Assembly: GCF_003994485.1 (NCBI RefSeq)
Contig: NZ_RZNJ01000003.1
Coordinates: 248,525-312,524, forward strand
DNA length: 64,000 nt
Direction: 5' to 3'
Source: Arsenicitalea aurantiaca
Lineage (GTDB): Bacteria > Pseudomonadota > Alphaproteobacteria > Rhizobiales > Devosiaceae
A program made the translations under genes and the position numbers. Shown here piece by piece: positions 57,634-64,000 of the stretch; the first letter of the stretch is position 1, and each line of letters begins with the position of its first letter. The notes under the pieces are model-generated. The model worked only from the letters and a program-made list of their open reading frames with translations. It did not search any database and was not told the DNA's origin.

Positions 57634-57712
57634 ACGCGCGCCGATTGCCAAGCGGGACCGATCTGGCTAGGGAGGGTCCCGACCTTCCCCTGCCCATCGG
57701 CGCGAGATCCGC

Positions 57713-58849
57713 TTGTCCGACTCAAATTCCGCCACCCCACAGGACTGGATCGCCCCCCGGCTCGCCGTCATCGTCCCGAGCTATAATGAGCGCGACAACA
57801 TTGCCCCGCTCTATGCCAAGGTCGCGGCCGCGCTCGGGGAGGTGCCGTTCGAATTCATCGTCGTCGACGATGATTCCCCGGACGGCACCGCCGAAGCGGT
57901 CCGGGCGCTCGCCCGGCTCCATTCCAATGTGCGCATCATCCATCGCATCGGGCGTCGGGGGCTGTCGTCGGCCTGCATCGAAGGTATGGCTGCGAGCGCA
58001 GCGCCTTATCTGGCGGTAATCGACGCCGATCACCAGCACGACGAAACGATCCTGCCCCAGATGCTCGCGCGCGCCGAGGCGGGTGACGACATCGTGTTCG
58101 GCACGCGCTATTCGGGCGCCGGCAGCACCGGTGGCGGGTTTTCCGCCTCGCGCGAAGCCGGGAGCCGGCTTGCCACGCGCCTGTCGGGGCTCGTTGCCGG
58201 CAAGACCCTGTCCGACCCGATGAGCGGGTTCTTTCTGCTCAGGCGCACGCTCTTTGCGGAAATCGCGCCGCAGCTTTCGCGGGAAGGCTTCAAGATCCTC
58301 CTCGACATCATCGTCAGCGCGCGCCGCGCGCGTGCCGGCTCGGGGCCTGAGCTTCGCATCGGGGAAGTGCCCTACACCTTCCGCGCCCGGCATGCGGGCG
58401 AAAGCAAGATGAGCCCGCTCATCGTCGTGCAGTTCCTCGGGCTCATCCTTTCGAAGCTCAGCGGCGGCATCCTGCCCACGAGCTTCCTGCTTTTTGCGAT
58501 GGTCGGGGCCAGCGGGGTGGCGGTTCATCTGGCGGTGCTCTTCTTGTCGAGCGAAGTTCTCGGCTTCGGTTTCGCCGCCGCGCAGCTCACCGCGACGCTC
58601 GTCGCGATGACGACGAATTTCGTTCTCAACAACAGCCTCACCTACGCCGACAAGACGCTGCGGGGCCGCCGGTTCTGGCTGGGGCTACTGAGCTTTTACC
58701 TCGTGTGCTCCTTTGGGACCATCGCCAACGTTTCGGTCGCAACACTGATCTACGAGTGGAGCCCGACGCTCTATGTTGCCGGCATAGCGGGTGCCTTGAT
58801 GAGCGTCGTCTTCAACTATGCGGTCACCCGGGTCTTCACCTGGAGATAA
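57713..58849 (+). CDS. Glycosyltransferase family 2 with GtrA domain (DPM1-like)
   Basis: A 378-residue membrane glycosyltransferase. The N-terminal half is a DPM1/GT2 catalytic domain: LAVIVPSYNERDNIAPLYAKV, VVDDDSPDGTAEAVRAL and LAVIDADHQHDETILPQML. The C-terminal 130 residues are a GtrA-like four-helix part. Such proteins load a sugar on a polyprenyl phosphate and help it cross the membrane. The start is TTG at 57713 with a weak ribosome site. It faces a lipid A-related barrel gene and a second glycosyltransferase, pointing to envelope glycan work. Confidence 0.9.
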   Translation: MSDSNSATPQDWIAPRLAVIVPSYNERDNIAPLYAKVAAALGEVPFEFIVVDDDSPDGTAEAVRALARLHSNVRIIHRIGRRGLSSACIEGMAASAAPYLAVIDADHQHDETILPQMLARAEAGDDIVFGTRYSGAGSTGGGFSASREAGSRLATRLSGLVAGKTLSDPMSGFFLLRRTLFAEIAPQLSREGFKILLDIIVSARRARAGSGPELRIGEVPYTFRARHAGESKMSPLIVVQFLGLILSKLSGGILPTSFLLFAMVGASGVAVHLAVLFLSSEVLGFGFAAAQLTATLVAMTTNFVLNNSLTYADKTLRGRRFWLGLLSFYLVCSFGTIANVSVATLIYEWSPTLYVAGIAGALMSVVFNYAVTRVFTWR

Positions 58850-58943
58850 TCTGCAACAGCATTCCGATTTCATTGGACGAGGCTTGCCAGCGGGACGGCG
58901 CAGACCTATCCCTTGTCAATCACCGTTTCCGGGCAGACCCTCC

Positions 58944-59639
58944 ATGCGTGCGCTTTTTCCAGTCGCTCTGGCGACCCTCCTCCTGCAGGCCCCTCTTGCG
59001 GGTGCGCAAGAGATCGAATTCGGCATCTATGGCGGGCTGAACGAAAGCGCCCACTCCAAGGCGATCCTCAGCAACGGTACCGACGAGCTCGTCGACTACG
59101 TCACCTGGGAGGGCAAGTCATTCGAGGCGTCCTATTATTACGGCGTCAAGGTGACCTACTGGCCCGAGGCGATGGCGGATTGGGGTTTCGGGATCGATTT
59201 CACCCACGCCAAGGCCTATGCGGACCTCGCCGATTCCGGCATGGACCTCGACTACAGCGTCCTCGAGTTCACCGACGGGCTCAACCAGCTGACGCTCAAT
59301 GCCTTCCGCAAGTTCGAGTTCGGCAACGGGCTGCGCGCCTATGGCGGGTTCGGCGCGGGCATTTCCATCCCGCACGTCGAAATCACGACGACTGCCGCAA
59401 ATCCGGTCGTCGCAAATTCCGAGACATTCGAGTTCCAGGTGACGGGTGGCGTCGTGCAGGCGGTCGCCGGGGCGAGCTACGAGTTCGTCGAAGACTGGCG
59501 GGTGTTTGGAGAATACAAGCTCGCCTATTCGTGGAACGAGGCGCAACTGGCCGGCAATGCCGGGACGTTCTCGACAAACCTCGTCACCCACCATGTTCTG
59601 GGCGGGGTTTCCTACTCGTTCGATTTCGCCGGGTTCTGA
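58944..59639 (+). CDS. Outer-membrane barrel protein, lipid A oxidase (LpxQ)-like
   Basis: A 231-residue exported protein with signal MRALFPVALATLLLQAPLAG and an 8-strand barrel-like sequence. The segments VTWEGKSFEASYYYGVKVTYW, WGFGIDFTHAKAYADL, LEFTDGLNQLTLNAFRKF, VFGEYKLAYSWNEAQL and GVSYSF match my recollection of the rhizobial lipid A oxidase family (LpxQ). LpxQ converts the proximal glucosamine of lipid A to aminogluconate in the outer membrane. The longer upstream frame (58818) is not signal-like. It shares 28 bp tail to tail with the next glycosyltransferase. Confidence 0.75.
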   Translation: MRALFPVALATLLLQAPLAGAQEIEFGIYGGLNESAHSKAILSNGTDELVDYVTWEGKSFEASYYYGVKVTYWPEAMADWGFGIDFTHAKAYADLADSGMDLDYSVLEFTDGLNQLTLNAFRKFEFGNGLRAYGGFGAGISIPHVEITTTAANPVVANSETFEFQVTGGVVQAVAGASYEFVEDWRVFGEYKLAYSWNEAQLAGNAGTFSTNLVTHHVLGGVSYSFDFAGF

Positions 59640-60856
59640 GCTGGCGGATCGTCCCGCCTGCGCAACGGTCCGGCCGGGATTGGCCTATCGACCACGCGAC
59701 GCTCGCCAAGCGGGATGTTGGTCATGGATGACAGAAAGCCCGACATCATCAGCTGAAAGCCGACGACCAGGGCCGTCATCGCGACGATCATGACGCGCAG
59801 CGTCGTTTCGGCATTGAGCGGCCCGAAGCCGCGCTCGGCCCATTCGCTGAAGCCCCAGAAGAGCGCGACGAGCCCCGCCACCATCAGCACGATCGCCCCG
59901 AGCAGGATCCGTTCCAGCGTCAGCGCCTCGAGCACGCGGTCGAAACGTTCCGAGCGAGGAATGAACCCGTATCGCGAGGCAAAGCGCCGGCCGATCAAGG
60001 CGAACGAGATCGACTGCACACCCACGATGATGCACATGGCTGCAACGAGGAAGGTGTGCAGATCGATGACGATCCCTGAACTGAGCCGCAGGGGACCGGG
60101 CCAGAGGACCGCCCCCGTGACGAGACCGAAGACGAGCAGCGCAATCCCCGGATAGAGGAAGAGCCAGCGCGGCGAGAAGAGCAGCAGGAACCGCAGGTGC
60201 CGCCAGCCATCGCGGAAGGAGCGCAGATGGGGCGCCCGGCTGCGACCGTCGGGCGATAGCGTCGTCGGCACCTCCGCAATCGATAGCCCCTCCAGCGTGG
60301 CCTTGACGACCATCTCGGAGGCGAACTCCATGCCGGAAGTGCGCAGGTTCAGCGCTATGATGGCGTCGCGATCGAACCCCCGCAGCCCACAATGGAAGTC
60401 CCCGATGCGGGTCCTGAAGAACAGCCTGCCGACGAAGGACAGCACCGGATTGCCAAGGTAGCGGTGATGCCAGGGCATGGCGCCCGGCGCGATGCCGCCC
60501 GCAAAACGGTTGCCCATGACGAGCGCGTTGCCGGCCCTGAGCTTCTCGACGAAGGCGTCCAGATTGGCAAAATCGTAGCTGTCGTCGGCATCCCCCATGA
60601 TGACGAACCGGCCGCGCGCTTCGGCTATTCCGCCTGCGAGCGCGGCACCATAGCCGCGCGTGGGTATGGGCACGACCCGCGCCCCGGCCGCCTCCGCGAT
60701 TTCCTGGGAACCATCGGTCGAACCATTGTCGGCGACCACGACCTCGCCCTCGATCCCGGTCCGCGCCAGAAAGCTCTGCGCCTTCGTTATGCAGATGCGC
60801 AGGGTCTCGGCCTCGTTGAGGCAGGGCATCAAGATCGTCAGTTCGAGCGCTGCCAT
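59612..60856 (-). CDS. Glycosyltransferase family 2 membrane protein
   Basis: A 414-residue GT2 protein. The catalytic domain (1-235) has LTILMPCLNEAETLRICITKA, VVADNGSTDGSQEIAE and RFVIMGDADDSYDFANLD with the DxD-like acid pair. Four or so membrane helices follow (about 240-400). It belongs to the group often annotated as dolichol-phosphate-glucosyltransferase-like. Sugar and acceptor are unknown. Its 3' end overlaps the LpxQ-like gene by 28 bp, tail to tail. Confidence 0.9.
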   Translation of the reverse strand: MAALELTILMPCLNEAETLRICITKAQSFLARTGIEGEVVVADNGSTDGSQEIAEAAGARVVPIPTRGYGAALAGGIAEARGRFVIMGDADDSYDFANLDAFVEKLRAGNALVMGNRFAGGIAPGAMPWHHRYLGNPVLSFVGRLFFRTRIGDFHCGLRGFDRDAIIALNLRTSGMEFASEMVVKATLEGLSIAEVPTTLSPDGRSRAPHLRSFRDGWRHLRFLLLFSPRWLFLYPGIALLVFGLVTGAVLWPGPLRLSSGIVIDLHTFLVAAMCIIVGVQSISFALIGRRFASRYGFIPRSERFDRVLEALTLERILLGAIVLMVAGLVALFWGFSEWAERGFGPLNAETTLRVMIVAMTALVVGFQLMMSGFLSSMTNIPLGERRVVDRPIPAGPLRRRDDPPAQNPAKSNE

Positions 60857-61006
60857 TGGTGGGCCAGTTTTGAATCAGGATGTCGCAGCATGACGATAAA
60901 TCAGCCGAGCGGATAGGTTTACCGAACGATCTGTCCGGGGTTTGGCGAGTTCCGCGCCTGCGCAGGAGCGTGCATCAAGGGCGCATTACCCTTGGAGCCT
61001 TCCCAA

Positions 61007-61384
61007 ATGACGCAGACCCAGTCCATCGCCGCCCTTGTCGGGCGCGTCCTTCTGTCTTTGACTTTCCTTCTTGCCGGCTTCGGCAAGTTCGCCGACCCCG
61101 CAGGCATGAGCGGTTATATGGAGGCCTTCGGCACGCCTTCGATCCTGCTCTACCCCTCCGCAATCCTCGAAGTCGTGGGCGCACTGGCCCTGATCGCCGG
61201 CTTCAAGACGCGCTGGGCGGCACTGGCGCTCGCCGGGTTCACCGTCATCGCCACCGCGATCTTCCACAACCAGCTCGGCGACCAGGGCCAGATGCTGTTC
61301 TTCCTCAAGAACCTTGCGATCATCGGCGGGCTGCTCTTCGTCTATGCCTTCGGCCCGGGCGCCTATTCGGTCGACAAGCGCTAA
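61007..61384 (+). CDS. DoxX family membrane protein
   Basis: A 125-residue protein with four membrane helices. The DoxX pattern is GRVLLSLTFLLAGFGKFADPAGM at the start, and SAILEVVGALALIAGFKTRWAALALAGF, ending LKNLAIIGGLLFVYAFGPG. Relatives include thiosulphate:quinone oxidoreductase parts and MPN-type redox helpers; the exact role is unknown. Start at 61007, with GGAG 9 nt upstream. It converges with hisG; the hisG terminator lies between them. Confidence 0.9.
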   Translation: MTQTQSIAALVGRVLLSLTFLLAGFGKFADPAGMSGYMEAFGTPSILLYPSAILEVVGALALIAGFKTRWAALALAGFTVIATAIFHNQLGDQGQMLFFLKNLAIIGGLLFVYAFGPGAYSVDKR

Positions 61385-61417
61385 AAAAAACAAGGGCGCG
61401 GTATGACTGCCGCGCCC
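61383..61417 (-). terminator. Intrinsic terminator of hisS-hisZ-hisG
   Basis: On the minus strand, GGGCGCGG and CCGCGCCC (8 bp, 8-nt loop) are followed by TTGTTTTTTTT. It lies 21 bp after the hisG stop. The T-run overlaps the DoxX stop codon. Confidence 0.9.
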
Positions 61418-61437
61418 CTCTCTTCCCTAGTCTTGCT

Positions 61438-62166
61438 TCAGAGGATCGTGCTGATCCCGGGCGGAATGCCCCCGAGGATCGAGAGCATCGCCTCGAGCTG
61501 CGCCTTGCGCAGCGGCGTCCAGTGCGCGCCCCGAGAGAGCACCAGATGCGCTTCGGACTGCATGATCAGCCCGTCCTCAAGAATGCGCAGCGAATTGGCT
61601 GCCAGCGTCGAGCCCGAAGAGGTGATGTCGACGATGAGATCGGCGCTGCCCGCTGCGGGCGCGGCCTCCGTGGCGCCAGCGCTTTCCACGATCCGGTATT
61701 CGGTAATTCCGTAATTGGCGAAATGCCGCCGCGTCAGATTAACGTATTTCGTCGCTACCCGCAGCCAGCGCCCATGCCGCCGACGGAAGTCCGATGCCAC
61801 GTCGGCAAGGTCCACCATATGGGTGACGTCGATCCATGCATCGGGCACGGCGACGACGACATCGGCATTGCCGAAGCCGAGCGGCCTCACGAACACGACC
61901 CGGTCGGGCCCGTTCTCGGCGCCTTCGTGGATCAGGTCGGCGCCCGTCACCCCAATATCGATTGCGCCAACGATGAGCTCGCGCGCGATTTCCCCGGCAG
62001 GCAGGAAGCGCACCGTGATCTGGGGCTGATTCTTGATTGCCCCGGCATAGGAGCGGGAACCGCCCGGCCGCTCGATGGGCAGGCGTGCCTCGGCGAAGAT
62101 CCTGCGGGTTTCTTCCTCGAGCCGCCCCTTGGAGGGCACTGCGAGGGTCAGGCCACCTGTGCTCAT
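61438..62166 (-). CDS. hisG: ATP phosphoribosyltransferase, short form
   Basis: First step of histidine synthesis, joining ATP and PRPP. The 242-residue product lacks the C-terminal regulatory domain of the long form. It therefore needs HisZ, encoded just upstream. Typical pieces are LTLAVPSKGRLEEETRRIF, ELIVGAIDIGVTGADLIHEG, and ADLIVDITSSGSTLAANSLRILEDG. It overlaps hisZ by 4 nt and is closed by an intrinsic terminator. Confidence 0.97.
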   Translation of the reverse strand: MSTGGLTLAVPSKGRLEEETRRIFAEARLPIERPGGSRSYAGAIKNQPQITVRFLPAGEIARELIVGAIDIGVTGADLIHEGAENGPDRVVFVRPLGFGNADVVVAVPDAWIDVTHMVDLADVASDFRRRHGRWLRVATKYVNLTRRHFANYGITEYRIVESAGATEAAPAAGSADLIVDITSSGSTLAANSLRILEDGLIMQSEAHLVLSRGAHWTPLRKAQLEAMLSILGGIPPGISTIL

Positions 62167-63251
62167 CGGGATGCGGCCTCCGCTTCGAGCCTGTCGATCC
62201 AGAGGGCGCAGCCCGACGCCGTCACCGGCTGGGGCGCGCCGAGCCGGTCGAGCAGGCGATCATACTCGCCCCCCGAAGCGAGGATCGCGCCATCCTCGCC
62301 GGTCATCTCGAAGACGATGCCGGTATAGTAATCGAGCCGCGGGGAGAAACTGGCGTCGAAGATCACCTCGGCCTTGGGCGAAAGGGCAGCCAGCGCGGCG
62401 GCATGATTGCGGACTTCGAGCAACGGCTCCTCGATGTCGATGCCGTATGACGCGGTAAGCGAGGCAATCCGATCGAGCGCGCGCGGCGCGGTATCAGAGA
62501 CTTCGAGATATTCGCGCAGAAGCCGCACCATGCGATCGGGAATGCGTTCGGCGGCGAGTGTCTGCTTTTCGAGATAACGGTCGGCGATTTCCTCGGGCTC
62601 GCGGCTTCCCACGAGGCTGAGGCCCGAGGAGAGCATGGCGTCCGTCACGATCTCGATCACCGTTTCCCGGCCGTCAGGTGCGGCCCCTCCGGTTTTTTCC
62701 GGCGGACGCGACAGGCGCTCGACGAGCCGCTGCATCGCCTCGGGATGCCCGAAGCGCGCCCGAATGCGGGCCTGCCAGGCCGGAGAGATATCGGCCGCGG
62801 CGAGAAAGGCCTCGAACAGGCCCACCCCGCCGAGCCGGATCGAGGGCGCGGTGACGCCATAGATCGCGAGCGCCCAGCGCGCAAAGGTCAGCACCTGGTC
62901 GAGCGCCTGCCCGGCATCGGGCTGACCCAGCAGTTCGAGCCCGGCCTGGTCGAATTCCTCGGGTCCGTTCTCGCTCTGGCGGAAGATGGTGCCGAGATAG
63001 GTGTAGGCGGCCGGCACGTCGAGCAAGCCCTCATCGAGGTAGGAAACCGCGATGGGCAGCGTGAAGTCGGGCCGCAGGCAATAGTCGCGCCCGTCATTGG
63101 CGGTGGTCAGCAGCAGCCCCCGGCCGAACTCTTCACCCGCCAGATCGAGATAGGGCGCGGCGGGCAGCAGCAGAGGCGGCGTGACGCGCGTCACCGTCTT
63201 GGATTCGACTAGCCGGATGAGTGCGGCGCGCCGTTCGGACGGTGTCTTCAC
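62163..63251 (-). CDS. hisZ: ATP phosphoribosyltransferase regulatory subunit
   Basis: A 362-residue histidyl-tRNA synthetase paralogue without aminoacylation function, required by short HisG. It has the synthetase-like core: [56 protein letters not shown] and YYTGIVFEM near the end. Anticodon-binding sequence is absent. It overlaps both hisS (4 nt) and hisG (4 nt), so subunits should be made in step. Confidence 0.95.
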   Translation of the reverse strand: MKTPSERRAALIRLVESKTVTRVTPPLLLPAAPYLDLAGEEFGRGLLLTTANDGRDYCLRPDFTLPIAVSYLDEGLLDVPAAYTYLGTIFRQSENGPEEFDQAGLELLGQPDAGQALDQVLTFARWALAIYGVTAPSIRLGGVGLFEAFLAAADISPAWQARIRARFGHPEAMQRLVERLSRPPEKTGGAAPDGRETVIEIVTDAMLSSGLSLVGSREPEEIADRYLEKQTLAAERIPDRMVRLLREYLEVSDTAPRALDRIASLTASYGIDIEEPLLEVRNHAAALAALSPKAEVIFDASFSPRLDYYTGIVFEMTGEDGAILASGGEYDRLLDRLGAPQPVTASGCALWIDRLEAEAASR

Positions 63252-64000
63252 GCAGCACCTCCGTCTGCGCGGAGCACGCGCTCCACCGCCTCCACGAGCC
63301 CCGTGCGCGGCGCGCTGAACTGGGCGGGACGCGCCGCCTTCATCTCGGCATTGTCGGTGAAGGCCTTCGCCGCCTCGAGCCCCGCCACCATGTCCTTGAT
63401 GGTGACGACACCCTCTTCGCGCTCGTTGGAGCCCTGGATGACGACAGCTGGCGCGTTGCGGCGGTTGGCATATTTCATCTGCGCGTTCATGCCGGAACTG
63501 CCCAGATACATCTCCGCGCGAATGCCCGCATTGCGGAGCTCGGCGACCATCTGCTGGTAGTCCGAAATGGCTTCGCGATCCATGACCAGCACGACGACGG
63601 GTCCGATCACGTCGCTTGCGACCAGATTGCCGGTCAGCTTCAGCGCATTGGCCAGCCGCGACACGCCGATGGAAAAGCCCGTGGCCGGAACGGGATCCTT
63701 CCTGAACCGCGAGACGAGCCCGTCATAGCGCCCGCCGCCGCCGACCGATCCGAAGACGACCGGCTGGCCCTTTTCGTTGGTCACTTCGAAGGTCAGCTCG
63801 ATCTCGAAGACCGGGCCCGTGTAATATTCGAGACCGCGCACGACCGAGGGATCTATCCTGATGCGATCGGGGCCATAGCCCGCGGCAGCAAAGAGCGCCG
63901 CCATCGCCTCGAGTTCGGAGACGCCCTCCTCGCCCCGGGCATTGCCCGAGACGAGCCCGCGAAGGGTCCCGAAGAGATCCTCCCCTTGCCCGGATGCGCC
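63248..64000 (-). CDS. hisS: Histidyl-tRNA synthetase (partial, C-terminal)
   Basis: The C-terminal 250 residues of a class II histidyl-tRNA synthetase; the frame stays open to the window end, so the start lies beyond it. Visible pieces are [20 protein letters not shown] (motif with the His A region), [16 protein letters not shown] and [14 protein letters not shown] (motif 3). The anticodon-binding domain ends with [28 protein letters not shown]. It overlaps hisZ by 4 nt. Linking hisS to hisZ-hisG is common in alphaproteobacteria. Confidence 0.94.
   Translation of the reverse strand, partial: GASGQGEDLFGTLRGLVSGNARGEEGVSELEAMAALFAAAGYGPDRIRIDPSVVRGLEYYTGPVFEIELTFEVTNEKGQPVVFGSVGGGGRYDGLVSRFRKDPVPATGFSIGVSRLANALKLTGNLVASDVIGPVVVLVMDREAISDYQQMVAELRNAGIRAEMYLGSSGMNAQMKYANRRNAPAVVIQGSNEREEGVVTIKDMVAGLEAAKAFTDNAEMKAARPAQFSAPRTGLVEAVERVLRADGGAA

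Overview
The window reads as chromosomal DNA of a GC-rich alphaproteobacterium of the Hyphomicrobiales (Rhizobiales) type, possibly near Devosia or Pelagibacterium. The family-level guess is weak. The class is supported by the ATP synthase Fo operon separated from F1 and carrying a b' subunit, the ctaC-ctaD-ctaB-coxF-ctaG-ctaE-DUF983-SURF1-thrC-M16 cluster, the short HisG plus HisZ pair, IalB, DUF2093, DUF4170, DUF6101 and DUF1127 proteins, and a CIRCE-controlled groESL. No tRNA, rRNA, CRISPR array, insertion sequence or prophage gene was seen. Nearly all of it is core chromosome.

Layout. 1-3180: the 3' end of smc, then atpI-atpB-atpE-atpF'-atpF behind a good sigma70-like promoter, closed by an intrinsic terminator. 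3404-8075: a glycine cleavage operon on the minus strand (gcvT-gcvH-gcvPA-gcvPB) led by a tandem glycine riboswitch; its P protein is split into two subunits. 8128-13737: a lipoprotein, a Prx5-type peroxiredoxin, a DsbD-N-like secreted protein, YqgE, and a large membrane GGDEF/EAL protein. 13822-23650: the minus-strand cytochrome c oxidase cluster continuing into thrC, an M16 peptidase and an acetyltransferase; a 51-residue CoxF-like gene sits between ctaB and ctaG, and a strong hairpin separates ctaE from DUF983. 24030-32935: IalB, a divergent DUF1127/LysR pair, ubiA, rsmE, glutamate-cysteine ligase, an ABC-2 exporter, DUF6101 and an outer-membrane barrel.

33051-45770: cysQ-DUF4170-DUF374 acyltransferase facing an LpxB-related glycosyltransferase and DUF2093, then xseA, mutL, tadA, a patatin-like phospholipase, purD, rsmD, a pseudouridine synthase with a very long repetitive tail, and a lipoprotein. 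45879-54197: lspA-ileS, ribF, a HAD phosphatase, a TipF-like degenerate EAL protein and a sigma54-dependent response regulator. 54276-64000: a TSUP permease, groES-groEL, DUF427, a DPM1/GtrA glycosyltransferase, an LpxQ-like barrel, a second membrane glycosyltransferase, DoxX, and hisS-hisZ-hisG, with hisS running off the end.

Most genes serve core functions: energy conservation (Fo and an aa3-type oxidase with its haem and copper assembly factors), one-carbon metabolism, translation and envelope biogenesis. The less ordinary content is regulatory and envelope-related: a possible sRNA or leader with a strong terminator before the ABC exporter, palindromes near the atp and ctaC promoters, an LsrB/VtlR-like LysR beside a DUF1127 gene, a TipF-like c-di-GMP effector candidate, and the LpxB-related and LpxQ-like genes. 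I found no clearly new multi-gene system.
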